A stretch of 5,755 bases of DNA from Peptococcaceae bacterium (GTDB taxonomy: Bacteria; Bacillota; Desulfotomaculia; Desulfotomaculales; Desulfocucumaceae): assembly GCA_013336365.1 (NCBI GenBank), contig JAAXTT010000094.1, positions 1-5,755 on the forward strand, written 5' to 3'. Shown piece by piece: positions 4,671 through 5,755 of the stretch. The notes beneath the pieces were generated by a model. That model made no database searches, was not told where the DNA came from, and saw only the letters and a program-made list of their open reading frames with translations. Position numbers and translations under genes: made by a program. Each line of letters starts with the position of its first letter. Positions within the stretch are counted from its first letter, which is position 1.

Positions 4671-5755
4671 ATGATCAGACGGTATAGTCTGCAACTAAGT
4701 ATGGGGATCATTATTTTGATATTTGCTGTTGCGATGGGAATTGCTATTTATGGTCTTAATATGTCTGCAAAAATTATCAGCAGAACAGCAAATACTGATC
4801 TTGAGGCATTATCTGTCTCTCAGGAAATACAATTCCAGGATTTGGCTCTAACGGATGCTGTGAGAGGAATTATTATTGATCCTTCAAGTCAGCAGGACTT
4901 TGATACCTATAATGTTTATGCGGAAAAAATCAATAACTCTATTAAAAGAATGATGGTTTTAGATCCGTCAAGCAAGGCAACCTTTAATGAAATTGATGCA
5001 CTTAATGTTAGGCTGATTGAGCTTGAGACGATAATGATGGAAAAGGCAGGAACATCACCCCAGGAAGCAGTTACAATATACAAAGGCGAATATACCGATC
5101 TTAGAAAACAATTACAAAGCACGATGGATGAATTTGTTTCAACCAAAAAACAAAATATTATTTCTCAAGCCAAGAATGATGCAAGAAATAGTACTCTTCT
5201 CAAAAATATTGAGTTTGGTGTAGGTTTGGTTGCAATTGCTATATGCATAATGGTCGGATTAAATATTCTAAGAAGCATAGTCACTCCGGCAAGAAATTTA
5301 TCAGTGGAAGTGTGCAAAATTGCTGCCGGAGATTTGACTGCTGATAAGATTAATGTTCGCAACAAAAATAACGAGATTGGTCAATTAGCAGAAGCATTTA
5401 ATAAAATGCTTCACTATCTGAAGGAAATTATTTTTGAATTAAATGAAAAATCTCAGGTTGTGGCATCATCTGCTGTACAGCTTTCAGCCAGTTCTGAAAA
5501 TGTCTCCCAAGGGGCTACAGTCACAGCTTCCAGCATCCTGGAGGTTGCGTCTACAGTTGATCAAGTATCGCAAAACACCCAGAAAATTGCCGATGCCTCC
5601 AATAAAGCAGAGGAATATGCCGAGGAAGGAAACGAAGGTATCGGAAAAATCATCTCACAAATGAAAACCATTATGAATGCCTCTTTATCTGCAGCTACTG
5701 TTGTTAGAGAGCTAAATGATTCTAATGTGAAAATTTCCAAGATTGTTAATATAAT
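4671..5755 (+). CDS. Methyl-accepting chemotaxis protein, N-terminal 361 residues (3' end outside window)
   Basis: The frame opens at ATG 4671, seven bases after a perfect AGGAGGT (4657-4663), and stays open to the right edge. It is a membrane chemoreceptor that would control the CheA kinase. A short basic start (MIRRYS) leads into membrane segment 1 (about 10-29). An extracellular, mostly helical region of about 150 residues (30-180) has the size and pattern of a four-helix-bundle ligand-binding domain (4HB_MCP type). Membrane segment 2 is at about 182-200. A HAMP domain follows (about 201-255), with the conserved proline Pro206 in SIVTP and the NEIGQLAEAFNKM second helix with Glu235. The start of the cytoplasmic signalling coiled coil comes next, with polar heptads rich in Ser, Ala, Glu and Gln (QLSASSENVSQG onward). 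The conserved hairpin tip that binds CheA/CheW lies beyond the window. The ligand cannot be inferred. It is separated from the preceding gene by a terminator, so it is an independent unit. Confidence 0.9.
   Translation, partial: MIRRYSLQLSMGIIILIFAVAMGIAIYGLNMSAKIISRTANTDLEALSVSQEIQFQDLALTDAVRGIIIDPSSQQDFDTYNVYAEKINNSIKRMMVLDPSSKATFNEIDALNVRLIELETIMMEKAGTSPQEAVTIYKGEYTDLRKQLQSTMDEFVSTKKQNIISQAKNDARNSTLLKNIEFGVGLVAIAICIMVGLNILRSIVTPARNLSVEVCKIAAGDLTADKINVRNKNNEIGQLAEAFNKMLHYLKEIIFELNEKSQVVASSAVQLSASSENVSQGATVTASSILEVASTVDQVSQNTQKIADASNKAEEYAEEGNEGIGKIISQMKTIMNASLSAATVVRELNDSNVKISKIVNI

Noticed and set aside
5443..5664. A 73-residue + strand open frame near the right edge
   Set aside because: It overlaps the chemoreceptor signalling domain in another frame. 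The chemoreceptor frame is continuous from 4671 and carries HAMP and coiled-coil signatures.

Overview
The window reads as chromosomal DNA from a low-to-moderate GC Gram-positive bacterium, most likely an anaerobic Clostridia member (a Peptococcaceae-like organism would fit). The reasons are strong AGGAGG-type ribosome sites, textbook sigma-A promoter hexamers, a YwbE-family gene, a CsoR-type operator and a clostridial-looking chemoreceptor. This placement is an inference. All supported genes lie on the + strand, and no stretch above about 220 bases lacks a gene. No rRNA, tRNA, CRISPR array, insertion sequence or phage gene was seen.

Positions 1-2815 hold the end of a tight operon. It contains the C-terminal part of a HEAT-repeat protein, then a membrane family-2 glycosyltransferase of the PgaC/IcaA/cellulose-synthase type that overlaps it by four bases (ATGA), then an 18-base gap and a two-domain signalling protein (receiver plus histidine phosphotransfer, Hpt). 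This suggests extracellular polysaccharide synthesis or export, with a scaffold protein and a phosphorelay protein made alongside the polymerase. The operon promoter lies upstream of the window. A small YwbE-family gene (2871-3065) follows after 55 bases and may be read from the same transcript.

Positions 3066-4509 hold a separate, apparently regulated unit. A near-perfect sigma-A promoter (TTGACA, 17-base spacer, TATAAT) is followed at once by a 16-base pseudopalindrome, ATACCCC-CT-GGGGTAT, which looks like an operator of the CsoR/CstR/RcnR repressor family. A second, diverged copy of the same 16-base design lies 146 bases upstream. The controlled gene encodes a 389-residue protein with about ten membrane segments, no enzyme motifs and one cysteine in a Cys-Pro-Gly motif. 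A strong hairpin terminator follows it. This is the most interesting part of the window: a possible metal- or reactive-sulfur-responsive membrane transporter.

Positions 4510-5755 hold two candidate promoters and the start of a methyl-accepting chemotaxis protein that runs off the right edge. Only its sensor, membrane and HAMP parts and the beginning of its signalling coiled coil are visible.
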